Source: Acidobacteriaceae bacterium (GTDB taxonomy: Bacteria; Acidobacteriota; Terriglobia; Terriglobales; Acidobacteriaceae). From it: a stretch of DNA of 11,185 nucleotides. Within the stretch, counting starts at the first letter, position 1; each line of letters opens with the position of its first letter. The stretch lies in the NCBI GenBank assembly GCA_003162255.1, contig PMMJ01000361.1:1114-12298 (forward strand). Reading direction: 5' to 3'. Below the pieces are notes generated by a model, which saw nothing but the letters and a program-made list of their open reading frames with translations, searched no databases and had not been told where the DNA came from. The position numbers and the translations under genes are program-made. This document shows positions 1 to 5,020 of this stretch, one piece after another.

Positions 1-128
1 TGAAATCGCCGTCGTATCGCGATAGCGCCGTCGCCTCCGGAAAGACATATACCTACGCAGTTTCTGCCGTGGACGTGCGTGGCAACGAAAGCCATCTCTC
101 CGAGGAAACCAGCGAACCCGTCCCCTAG
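1..128 (+). CDS. C-terminal end of a fibronectin type III domain protein (partial)
   Basis: The window opens inside a gene. Reading from base 3 in frame gives 41 residues ending at TAG 126-128. They include the stretch SGKTYTYAVSAVDVRGNESH, which has the 'G.TYTY.V.AVD..GNES' pattern of the last strands of a fibronectin type III (FN3) domain. FN3 domains are beta-sandwich modules common in secreted or surface proteins and often sit at the C-terminus of lipoproteins and extracellular enzymes, where they bind ligands or act as spacers. The catalytic or main part lies upstream of the window, so nothing can be said about its overall function. The stop follows only a few residues after the last strand, so the FN3 domain is C-terminal. 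The domain call is firm and the protein identity is unknown. Confidence 0.75.
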   Translation, partial: KSPSYRDSAVASGKTYTYAVSAVDVRGNESHLSEETSEPVP

Positions 129-351
129 CCAAGGTTGTCTTTTCTGAGCCTGCGGTCTAAGTGTGAGGTGTCATCGTGAGCGAAGCGAAGGACCTCTGTA
201 TTTACACTCGCAGCACGATGCGACAGTATGGATCGAAGCCCACGACTTGCTCGACACAGCGCTCGAAAATTGTCGCACCCGCTTCCTGGATTTTTTCCGT
301 CCTGATCTTTCTGCCCCGCGTGCTCAGAAACTGTGATTAGATATTGCTCAG
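129..351. other. Intergenic region with a dispersed repeat and a possible coding relic
   Basis: This is the 223-bp gap between the FN3 protein and the FAH gene. It holds one copy of a dispersed intergenic repeat (170-201). In the frame ending at TGA 334-336 it also holds a protein-like tail, DATVWIEAHDLLDTALENCR at 217-276 followed by TRFLDFFRPDLSAPRAQKL. The only in-frame start (GTG 163) would read through the repeat. The tail is therefore more likely a decayed gene end, or chance, than a working gene. No convincing promoter or Shine-Dalgarno sequence for the FAH gene was found here, although the gene must be transcribed from this gap or by read-through. Confidence 0.4.
170..201 (+). repeat. 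Dispersed intergenic repeat, copy 1 (GTCATCxTGAGCG type)
   Basis: This reads GTCATCGTGAGCGAAGCGAA followed by GGACCTCTGTAT. The same core, in the form 'TGAGCG-A...GAAGG-ACC/GTCC', recurs at 1222-1247 and 2585-2646, always between genes. It resembles an intergenic repeat style I associate with acidobacterial and some other genomes; its function is not known to me. No transposase is nearby. Confidence 0.55.
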
Positions 352-1161
352 ATGAAATACTGCCGATTCCAGCTCAACGGTTCCGCTCACTACGGCCTCG
401 TCGAGTTCGTCGCGGGCAGCAACGAAGAAGAAATCACTCGCCTGCTCCTGCAGCCCCCACAGCATAGCGATGGCGACGTCGAAGGCCTTCCCAGCCGCCG
501 CATGGACCGCATCCCGCTCGCACAGGCATCTCTGCTGCCGCCGGTGGAGCCGACGAAGATCGTCTGCGTCGGCCGCAACTATCGCGAGCACGCCGCCGAA
601 CTCGGACACGAAATTCCGCAAGAGCCGCTGCTATTTTTCAAGCCGCCCTCTTCCCTGCTGCCGCCCGGTGGAATCATTCTTCGCCCAAAGGTTTCCGAGC
701 GCACCGACTACGAGGGCGAACTCGGCGTCGTCATCGCCCGGCGCTGCCACCAACTCACCGAGAGCGACGACGTGCGCCCCTACATCCTCGGATACACCTG
801 CGTCAATGATTTCACCGCCCGCGATCTGCAGAACAAAGACGGCCAGTGGACCCGCGCCAAAGGCTTCGACACCTTCTGCCCCGTCGGACCCGTGGTCGCT
901 GACGGTCTCGATCCCTGGGCGGGCGTCCCCGTCGAAACCCGAGTCAATGGCGAAGTGCGGCAGTCTGGCAACACGCGAGATTTTATTTTCTCGCTCGACG
1001 CAGTCATCCGTTACATCTCGCAGATCATGACCCTCGAACCCGGCGACCTGATCGCCACCGGCACACCCAAGGGTGTCGGACCGGTAGTCGCTGGCGATGC
1101 CGTCGAAGTTTCAATAGAAGGTATTGGTCAGCTGCGCAACCCCATAGCCAACCAACCATAG
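352..1161 (+). CDS. Fumarylacetoacetate hydrolase (FAH) family protein
   Basis: The 269-residue product has the full FAH fold signature. There is a short divergent N-terminal region (1-65) followed by the catalytic domain (68-265). Visible motifs are VGRNYREHAAELG (73-85), the metal-binding DYEGELGVVI with E121 and E123, VNDFTARD with the third ligand D153, WTRAKGFDTFCPVGP (166-180) with K170, and ATGTPKGVGP (235-244). The family uses Mg2+ or Mn2+ to cleave or isomerise C-C bonds in beta-diketo acids. Members include 2-hydroxyhepta-2,4-diene-1,7-dioate isomerase, fumarylpyruvate or acylpyruvate hydrolase and oxaloacetate decarboxylase. Sequence alone does not separate these, and no aromatic-degradation genes sit nearby to decide. 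It is cytoplasmic, with no signal peptide. ATG 352 is the first start and keeps the usual length, but no clear Shine-Dalgarno sequence precedes it. It appears monocistronic, with the convergent MarR gene 129 bp downstream. Confidence 0.92.
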   Translation: MKYCRFQLNGSAHYGLVEFVAGSNEEEITRLLLQPPQHSDGDVEGLPSRRMDRIPLAQASLLPPVEPTKIVCVGRNYREHAAELGHEIPQEPLLFFKPPSSLLPPGGIILRPKVSERTDYEGELGVVIARRCHQLTESDDVRPYILGYTCVNDFTARDLQNKDGQWTRAKGFDTFCPVGPVVADGLDPWAGVPVETRVNGEVRQSGNTRDFIFSLDAVIRYISQIMTLEPGDLIATGTPKGVGPVVAGDAVEVSIEGIGQLRNPIANQP

Positions 1162-1194
1162 CAAACTAATTCGCCTACGGGACAGTCCGTTGTT

Positions 1195-1210
1195 CGTGTG
1201 GGGACGGGCG
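1195..1210 (+). repeat. 16-bp GC-rich intergenic repeat, copy 1
   Basis: The 16 bases CGTGTGGGGACGGGCG occur here, 33 bp after the FAH stop, and again exactly at 11166-11181, 4 bp after the PBP stop. Both copies have the same orientation relative to the upstream gene. They are the start of a GC-rich intergenic element. The second copy is cut off by the window end, so its full length cannot be judged. Confidence 0.6.
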
Positions 1211-1221
1211 TCCTCGCGAGC

Positions 1222-1247
1222 CTGCCCTGAGCGAAACCGAAGGGTCC
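1222..1247 (+). repeat. Dispersed intergenic repeat, copy 2
   Basis: CTGCCCTGAGCGAAACCGAA followed by GGGTCC is a variant of the repeat at 170-201. It lies between the 16-bp element at 1195-1210 and the hairpin at 1247-1270, in the gap between the convergent FAH and MarR genes. Confidence 0.5.
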
Positions 1248-1270
1248 AAGCCGAGCGCAGCTCGGCCTTG
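1247..1270. terminator. Stem-loop between convergent genes (possible bidirectional terminator)
   Basis: GCCGAGC (1250-1256) pairs perfectly with GCTCGGC (1260-1266) across the loop GCA. CAA (1247-1249) and TTG (1268-1270) extend the stem past one bulged C. It sits between the stops of two convergent genes, where a shared terminator is expected. No T-tract follows on either strand, so it is not a classical intrinsic terminator. It may act with Rho or as a transcript-end protector. Confidence 0.45.
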
Positions 1271-1290
1271 TGCCCGAACCGTCACTCTTC

Positions 1291-1731
1291 TCAGGTCTGC
1301 CTCACGGCCCGTTCCATCAATTCCGCAGCCCTGCGCAAAATCTCCAGCTCCGCCGGGCTCAGGTTCGTCAGCGTCTTCGCTACAAGCCGTATCCTCCGCA
1401 CCCGCGCCTGCTGCAGTAATCGTTCCCCCTTGGCCGTCGCCGTCACTCGAATCCGGCGCGCGTCTTTTGCGTCGGTCTCAATTCTGGCCAGCCCTGAACG
1501 CTTCAATCCCGCCACGATGCGGCTCATGGTTGGAGCTTTCACCTGCTCGGCAGCCGCCAGTTGTCCCAGCGCCATCGGACCGCCGAACACCAGCACCGAG
1601 AGTGCCGAAAGCCGCGCCGGGCCTTGGCGGGCAACAACGTCCTGCTGGCGGGCATGGCGCAGCAAATGGATCGTCGCCGAGTGCAGGCGGTCCGCCACTT
1701 CAAACCGGAACGGCTCCTTCGAACGCGGCAT
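1291..1731 (-). CDS. MarR family transcriptional regulator
   Basis: The 146-residue product has the usual MarR length and architecture: an N-terminal dimerisation helix (10-45), then the winged helix. Helix-turn-helix MALGQLAAAEQVKAPTMSRI spans 53-72, with the recognition helix at about 65-80. The wing IETDAKDARRIRVTATAKG is at 84-102, carrying the D..D.R...V..T pattern typical of MarR proteins, and a C-terminal dimerisation helix pair follows (104-146). These proteins bind palindromes as dimers and usually repress their own gene and a divergent partner until a small ligand or oxidant releases them. ATG 1731 was chosen over the upstream ATG 1785. The longer form would add 18 non-family residues encoded by the control region and would swallow a palindromic operator (1758-1770). 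The divergent ankyrin gene is the obvious partner. Confidence 0.88.
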   Translation of the reverse strand: MPRSKEPFRFEVADRLHSATIHLLRHARQQDVVARQGPARLSALSVLVFGGPMALGQLAAAEQVKAPTMSRIVAGLKRSGLARIETDAKDARRIRVTATAKGERLLQQARVRRIRLVAKTLTNLSPAELEILRRAAELMERAVRQT

Positions 1732-1757
1732 ACGCCACAGCTTAGCATCGCAAACGC

Positions 1758-1770
1758 TTAGCAGTGCTAA
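1758..1770. promoter_or_regulatory. Putative MarR operator O1 (TTAGCAGTGCTAA)
   Basis: This is a perfect 13-bp palindrome, TTAGCA-G-TGCTAA. The same palindrome with a different centre base recurs at 1810-1822. It lies in the predicted 5' leader of the MarR gene and just upstream of the -35 of the ankyrin promoter. A weaker relative, TTAGCATCGCAAA, follows at 1742-1754, closer to the MarR start. MarR dimers commonly bind such sites. Assignment to this MarR is inferred from position. Confidence 0.7.
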
Positions 1771-1778
1771 CATTTTTC

Positions 1779-1806
1779 TTGACAAGCGAAATTGAATCTT
1801 TATACT
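1779..1806 (+). promoter_or_regulatory. Promoter of the ankyrin gene (TTGACA-16-TATACT)
   Basis: A consensus -35 TTGACA (1779-1784) is followed after 16 bp by TATACT (1801-1806), one mismatch from consensus. Transcription would start near 1813, inside the operator at 1810-1822, so a bound MarR dimer should block it. This is the strongest sigma70-type promoter seen in the window. Confidence 0.75.
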
Positions 1807-1826
1807 TCGTTAGCAATGCTAAGCAA
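1799..1826 (-). promoter_or_regulatory. Possible MarR gene promoter (TTGCTT-16-TATAAA)
   Basis: On the minus strand TTGCTT (1826-1821) and TATAAA (1804-1799) are 16 bp apart. The -10 overlaps the -10 of the divergent ankyrin promoter, and the operator at 1810-1822 covers the spacer. A start near 1792 would give a leader of about 60 nt with operator O1 inside it. The -35 is weak, so this is less certain than its plus-strand partner. Confidence 0.45.
1810..1822. promoter_or_regulatory. Putative MarR operator O2 (TTAGCAATGCTAA)
   Basis: This second perfect copy of TTAGCA-N-TGCTAA is centred 52 bp (close to five helical turns) from O1, so two bound dimers would lie on the same DNA face. It covers the expected transcription start of the ankyrin gene and the spacer of the minus-strand promoter, a position suited to repress both. 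Confidence 0.72.
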
Positions 1827-1841
1827 TTAGGAGGAGCGCCC

Positions 1842-2510
1842 ATGGAAAACTCCCAGCGTGGTTTCGAACTCTTGCAGGCGGCCGATGCCGACGGACTCCG
1901 GCAACTTCTGGAACAAGATCCCTCCGCCGCCGAAGCCCGCGACACGGCCGGCGTGAGCCTGCTCATGCATTCCCTCTATCGCGGACGCCGCGACCTGGCC
2001 GAGCTGATCGCGAGCAAGAAGAAGGCGCTCGACATTTTCGAAGCGGCCGCGCTCGGCCGTCTCGATCGCCTCAAGGAGTGCATCCGCGATGTCGCCGCCA
2101 TCGACTCGCGCTCGGTCGACTCCCGTTCGAAAGACGGATTCACCGCTCTGCACTTCGCCTGTTTTTTCGCCCAGCCCGAAGCCGCCCGCCTGCTGCTCGA
2201 TAGCGGAGCGGCCGCCGACGCCGTCGCTGCGAATCCGACGCAGGTCAGGCCTCTGCACTCCGCCGCTTCCGCTCGCAACCTCGAAGCCGCTCGCCTGCTC
2301 CTCCAACATGGAGCTCCCGTAAATGCCCGGCAGCAACGAGACTGGGTTCCCATTCATGCCGCGGCCCAAAATGGAGATCGCCCCTTGATCGAACTATTGC
2401 TCCAGCACGGCGCTGATCCCAAGATAGCCAACGACGAGGGCAAGACCCCGGCCATGGTCGCCAGAGAAAAAGGCCACGAGGAAATTGCCGCGCTCCTGGA
2501 AAGGCCGTAA
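1842..2510 (+). CDS. Ankyrin repeat protein under MarR control
   Basis: The 222-residue product lacks a signal peptide or membrane segment and is built almost entirely of ankyrin repeats. Degenerate repeats lie at about 5-34, 37-63 and 65-95. Well-formed repeats are at 99-131 (DGFTALHFACFFAQPEAARL), 136-165 (RPLHSAASARNLEAARLLLQ) and 168-198 (VPIHAAAQNGDRPLIELLLQ), with a capping repeat at 200-222 (GKTPAMVAREKGHEEIAALL). Ankyrin repeats bind other proteins, so it is probably a cytoplasmic adaptor or inhibitor; the partner is unknown. ATG 1842 was chosen because AGGAGG (1829-1834) sits at the right distance upstream. An earlier in-frame ATG at 1764 lies ahead of the promoter and cannot be used. 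A small internal duplication, DSRSVDSRS (88-96), lengthens the third repeat. The divergent MarR gene and the shared operators indicate inducible expression. Confidence 0.88.
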   Translation: MENSQRGFELLQAADADGLRQLLEQDPSAAEARDTAGVSLLMHSLYRGRRDLAELIASKKKALDIFEAAALGRLDRLKECIRDVAAIDSRSVDSRSKDGFTALHFACFFAQPEAARLLLDSGAAADAVAANPTQVRPLHSAASARNLEAARLLLQHGAPVNARQQRDWVPIHAAAQNGDRPLIELLLQHGADPKIANDEGKTPAMVAREKGHEEIAALLERP

Positions 2511-2584
2511 GAAGGTAAGAACGCGAAGGGCTACACCGATAACTGAGAGCGTCCGGCATTAACTCTCTCCCTATCCAAAACACT

Positions 2585-2646
2585 GTCATCTTGAGCGGAA
2601 CAGAGTCAACGGCAAAGCCGCTGACTCTGCGGAGTCGAAAGACCCC
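2585..2646 (+). repeat. Dispersed intergenic repeat, copy 3, split by a strong hairpin
   Basis: This copy begins GTCATCTTGAGCGGA and ends CGGAGTCGAAAGACCCC, like the copy at 170-201, but a hairpin sits in the middle (2601-2629). CAGAGTCA (2601-2608) pairs with TGACTCTG (2622-2629) and CGGC (2610-2613) with GCCG (2617-2620), around the loop AAA with a single A-C mismatch. It lies 74 bp after the ankyrin stop and could end that transcript, although no T-tract follows. Confidence 0.55.
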
Positions 2647-2774
2647 GCCGCCGTTTCTTCGGGCAATACCGCCGCAGGGAGTTCTCCCGGTAATCCTGAT
2701 GTGTGCTTGGGACCTGGACTCTGCATGTTCGATCGCGTTGGGAGCGCAAGGTGCCCCAGTTGCCATTGATTTTA

Positions 2775-2890
2775 CAGGGGTTACGGCGCGGACGAAACAA
2801 CGGCCTTTCAAAGCCGTGCCCTTTTGCAGGCGAATTCCCGGCTTGGGCCAAAGGCTCTTGCCCGCCCAGTTACCCGCGACTTTACCCCTG
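2775..2890. repeat. Imperfect inverted-repeat pair, about 116 bp across
   Basis: CAGGGGTTACGGCGCGG (2775-2791) and CCGCGACTTTACCCCTG (2874-2890) are inverted copies of each other with 14 of 17 positions matching. They could be the ends of a small non-coding element, or arms of a long-range stem upstream of the S41 promoter. No target-site duplication was recognised. Confidence 0.35.
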
Positions 2891-2924
2891 CAATCTTGCT
2901 TCCCGATCTGTGCATCAAACCGTC

Positions 2925-2930
2925 TATAAT
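2925..2930 (+). promoter_or_regulatory. Consensus -10 box (TATAAT) for the S41 gene
   Basis: An exact TATAAT lies 36 bp upstream of ATG 2967. No good -35 is present at 16-18 bp; TTGCTT (2896-2901) is 23 bp away, too far for a standard promoter. It may need an activator or an alternative contact. Confidence 0.5.
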
Positions 2931-2966
2931 AAAGTATCTGTTCCTCGGGGAAGCGAAAACCAAACT

Positions 2967-4205
2967 ATGTCGACGAAGTTTAAAGTTACTGTGATTGCCA
3001 GTTCGCTGGCTATTCTGCTGTTCACCATCGTGGGCGGATTTGTCCACGTTCGCGCTTCTTCGAATGAGGGCGCGTATCGCCAGTTGTCGGTGTACAGCGA
3101 GGTGCTGTCGCGCATCCGCCTCGAATACGTGGAAGAGCCCAATATCCCGGTGGTCACCGAGGGCGCGCTGCATGGTCTACTGGAATCGCTTGACGCTAAT
3201 TCCAGCTACCTGTCGGCCGACGAGTACAAACGCTACAAGACGATGAAGAACGATGGCAAGGCCGACATCGGCGCGACCGTCTCCAAGCGCTTCGGATACG
3301 CCGCCGTGGTCGCCGTGATTCCCGGAGGCCCGGCGGACAAGGCCGGGGTCGAGAACTCCGACATCATCGAATCGATCGAGGGCAAGACCACGCACGACAT
3401 GTCGCTGGCTGAGATTCATGGCCTGCTGGCCGGCGAGGTTGGATCCACGATCACGGTGGCAGTGGTGCGGCCGCGCCGAGCCGAACCGCAGAAGATTGTG
3501 ATCACCCGCGACGTGGTCAACATCCCGCCCGCGAGTGACAAGATGCTCGCCGACAACGCCGGCTACATCCAGGTGGACTCGTTCCCGGAAGGCGAATCGC
3601 AGGAGATTGCCACCAGGATTCGCGACCTGCAGAAGCAGGGAGCGAAGAAGATCGTACTCGATCTGCGCAACGCCGCCGGTGGCGCGGAGTCTGAGGGCAT
3701 CGCCACCGCCAATCTTTTCCTCGACCATGGCACCATCACTTATCTGCAGGGGCAGAAGTATCCGCGCCAGGCTTTCAACGCCGATCCCGCCAAGGACATC
3801 ACCAAGCTCCCCGTGGCCGTGCTGGTGAATCGTGGCACAGCCGGACCCGCCGAGATCGTGGCCTCCGCGATCCTGGAGAACGCCCGCGGCGACGTGGTCG
3901 GAGACAAAACCTTCGGCGACGGCTCGGTGCAGAAACTCATCGAGATGCCGGACAGCTCCGCCCTGATTCTTTCGATCGCCAAATACTACTCGCCGGGTGG
4001 AAAAGCAATTCAGGATGTGTCGGTCACGCCGAACGTCCTGGTCGCTGACACTGTGGAAGACGACGCTGGATTGCCCGACGAAGAGGAGCAGGCAGCTCCC
4101 GGCGAAAAGCCCAGCGACAAGAAAGACGAGAAACCGAAGAACCTGATCGACGACCAGTTGAACAAGGCATTGGAAGTATTGAAGAACCGGGAAACGAAGG
4201 GATAA
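2967..4205 (+). CDS. S41/CtpA-type peptidase homologue lacking the Ser-Lys dyad (probable pseudoprotease)
   Basis: The 412-residue product is laid out like a carboxyl-terminal processing protease. It has an N-terminal hydrophobic segment (7-27; export signal or anchor, possible cleavage near HVRA-SS), a helical N-domain (36-95), a PDZ domain (about 100-184, with AVVAVIPGGPADKAGVENSD), the S41 core (195-355) and an acidic, lysine-rich tail (360-412). In active CtpA/CtpB the nucleophile is the second Ser of 'GSAS.SEI', and the lysine of 'FGKG.VQ' lies 25 residues later. Here these read GTAGPAEI and FGDGSVQ, giving Gly293 and Asp318; only the later Gln322 is kept. Codons GGA (3843-3845) and GAC (3918-3920) are each more than one change from the active residues, so a simple read error is unlikely. 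The fold should persist, so a periplasmic binding or scaffold role is inferred. ATG 2967 was chosen because the signal segment follows it at once; the Shine-Dalgarno sequence is weak. Confidence 0.85.
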   Translation: MSTKFKVTVIASSLAILLFTIVGGFVHVRASSNEGAYRQLSVYSEVLSRIRLEYVEEPNIPVVTEGALHGLLESLDANSSYLSADEYKRYKTMKNDGKADIGATVSKRFGYAAVVAVIPGGPADKAGVENSDIIESIEGKTTHDMSLAEIHGLLAGEVGSTITVAVVRPRRAEPQKIVITRDVVNIPPASDKMLADNAGYIQVDSFPEGESQEIATRIRDLQKQGAKKIVLDLRNAAGGAESEGIATANLFLDHGTITYLQGQKYPRQAFNADPAKDITKLPVAVLVNRGTAGPAEIVASAILENARGDVVGDKTFGDGSVQKLIEMPDSSALILSIAKYYSPGGKAIQDVSVTPNVLVADTVEDDAGLPDEEEQAAPGEKPSDKKDEKPKNLIDDQLNKALEVLKNRETKG

Positions 4206-4213
4206 GAAGTCAG

Positions 4214-4253
4214 GTTTCAAGGTTTCAGAGTTTCAGAGTTTCAGAGTTTCAAA
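4214..4253 (+). repeat. Tandem octamer array (5 x GTTTCAGA-like)
   Basis: Five adjacent 8-bp units begin at 4214: GTTTCAAG, GTTTCAGA three times, and GTTTCAAA. The array lies 8 bp after the S41 stop. A second array of the same octamer in opposite orientation lies at 8825-8856, before the PBP gene, and the two share 25 bp exactly (4211-4235 against 8834-8858). No spacers separate the units, so this is not a CRISPR. Confidence 0.8.
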
Positions 4254-4259
4254 GTCAAG

Positions 4260-4288
4260 ATCGCTCGCTTTGGCGGGCGATTTTTTTT
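4260..4288 (+). terminator. Intrinsic terminator of the S41 gene
   Basis: ATCGCTCGC (4260-4268) pairs with GCGGGCGAT (4273-4281), nine pairs with one G-T, around the loop TTTG. Seven further Ts (4282-4288) follow. This is a textbook Rho-independent terminator, 54 bp after the S41 stop. Confidence 0.88.
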
Positions 4289-4422
4289 GCTTATGAGGAG
4301 ACGCTGTCGGATGGGGTCGCTGCCGTCAGGCCGTAAGAAGGTTCTTGAGGGCAATGGCCGAAGGGCGAACAAACGGCGCAAAATTGTGTAAACACCTGTT
4401 TTCGACACTTAGCTCACAAGCG

Positions 4423-4428
4423 CATAAT
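4423..4428 (+). promoter_or_regulatory. Possible -10 box giving a near-leaderless transcript
   Basis: CATAAT (4423-4428) follows TTCGAC (4401-4406) by 16 bp. Transcription would begin at about 4435, one or two bases before ATG 4437, so the mRNA would be almost leaderless. The -35 is only a moderate match. Confidence 0.35.
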
Positions 4429-4436
4429 CTAAGGCT

Positions 4437-4931
4437 ATGACCGCCACGAAAGGTGTCGAGTTCGAGGGTCGATTCTTTTGGGCCTACGACGTTGCCGCAG
4501 GTGTGTTCCTGAAACACCTTATTGATGAGGCTGAGGCAAGCAAACACATAGATGAACCGTGGTTGTCGAAGGCGGTGTCCTCTTGGCGCGTGCAGGCTGC
4601 GATAACAGAGGCTGGCCTCACTCTTGAAGAAGAGTGGTCAAGCGCTCAGAGGGCGATTCTCATAGAGTTGGCAGAAGCTGCCTGTAAGAAGCTCGAAAAA
4701 AGGAAATCAATACCATCTGAGGAAATTGCCAGTTGGCCGATGACGGACAACTTACGCATTTTCCCTCGCAGCGCGACGGAAGTTCTCACAGCGCCAATCA
4801 TCGAATTGGGTCGCGCCATTATTGCGTTGTTGTCTGGGAACCTGCCGCAATCACCTAAAGGCGAGGCTTGGTTCTATGGAACACCTACTGGTCGATCCAC
4901 GATACGAATGAATCCTCCATGGAATGGCTGA
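4437..4931 (+). CDS. Hypothetical protein of an accessory region
   Basis: This 164-residue soluble protein is not one I can place in a named family. The N-terminal part is rich in aromatic and acidic residues (EGRFFWAYDVAAGVFLKHLI, 10-29). The middle is helical and charged (38-90). The C-terminus carries the compact string GEAWFYGTPTGRSTIRM (142-158). There is no signal peptide or transmembrane segment. Base composition is visibly less GC-rich than the flanking S41 and PBP genes, consistent with acquired DNA. The gene stands alone, after the S41 terminator and facing the convergent minus-strand gene whose stop is 90 bp away. Only a weak AAGG precedes the ATG, which fits the nearly leaderless promoter proposed upstream. 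In a second frame, 4868-5146 stays open and also reads somewhat protein-like, so a frameshifted C-terminus cannot be excluded. No function is proposed. Confidence 0.6.
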   Translation: MTATKGVEFEGRFFWAYDVAAGVFLKHLIDEAEASKHIDEPWLSKAVSSWRVQAAITEAGLTLEEEWSSAQRAILIELAEAACKKLEKRKSIPSEEIASWPMTDNLRIFPRSATEVLTAPIIELGRAIIALLSGNLPQSPKGEAWFYGTPTGRSTIRMNPPWNG

Positions 4932-5020
4932 TGGAATTCGGCAGCCGTCAAATCGCGATATCGCTCATTGACCAGCGGTCAAAACGTGTTAACGCCTGCT
5001 TACAGCAGTTGGCTATGAAG

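Larger units (their letters stand above)
2511..2966. other. 456-bp intergenic region rich in repeats and inverted repeats
   Basis: No credible gene is seen between the ankyrin gene and the S41 gene. The frame of the S41 gene stays open back to ATG 2703, but the extra 88 residues look non-coding and contain no signal peptide. The region holds a dispersed repeat with a built-in hairpin (2585-2646), a pair of imperfect inverted arms (2775-2791 and 2874-2890), and a -10 box for the S41 gene (2925-2930). Confidence 0.6.

Noticed and set aside
1190..1795. 201-residue plus-strand open frame across the MarR gene
   Set aside because: It is antisense to the MarR winged helix and runs through two intergenic repeats and the operators.
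2245..2811. 188-residue minus-strand open frame from the ankyrin gene into the intergenic gap
   Set aside because: It crosses the ankyrin repeats and the dispersed repeat, with no coding character or start signal.
3177..4220. 347-residue open frame on the minus strand across the S41 gene
   Set aside because: It is antisense to a gene with clear S41 and PDZ domains, is rich in His, Gly and Arg as GC-rich shadow frames are, and shows no domain or signal.
4214..4253. Octamer array considered as a CRISPR or as VNTR phase variation
   Set aside because: The units are 8 bp with no spacers, and the array lies between a stop codon and a terminator, so it is neither a CRISPR nor able to shift a reading frame there.
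2502..4342. 15-bp identity AGGCCGTAAGAAGGT at 2502-2516 and 4328-4342
   Set aside because: One such match in 11 kb is only mildly unexpected. The first copy includes the ankyrin stop codon, and neither copy is part of a longer repeat.
4311..4391. 26-codon basic frame containing GRKKVLEGN, which recalls the start of P27-type phage terminase small subunits
   Set aside because: It is too short, has no Shine-Dalgarno sequence and no other phage gene nearby. The likeness rests on a few residues.
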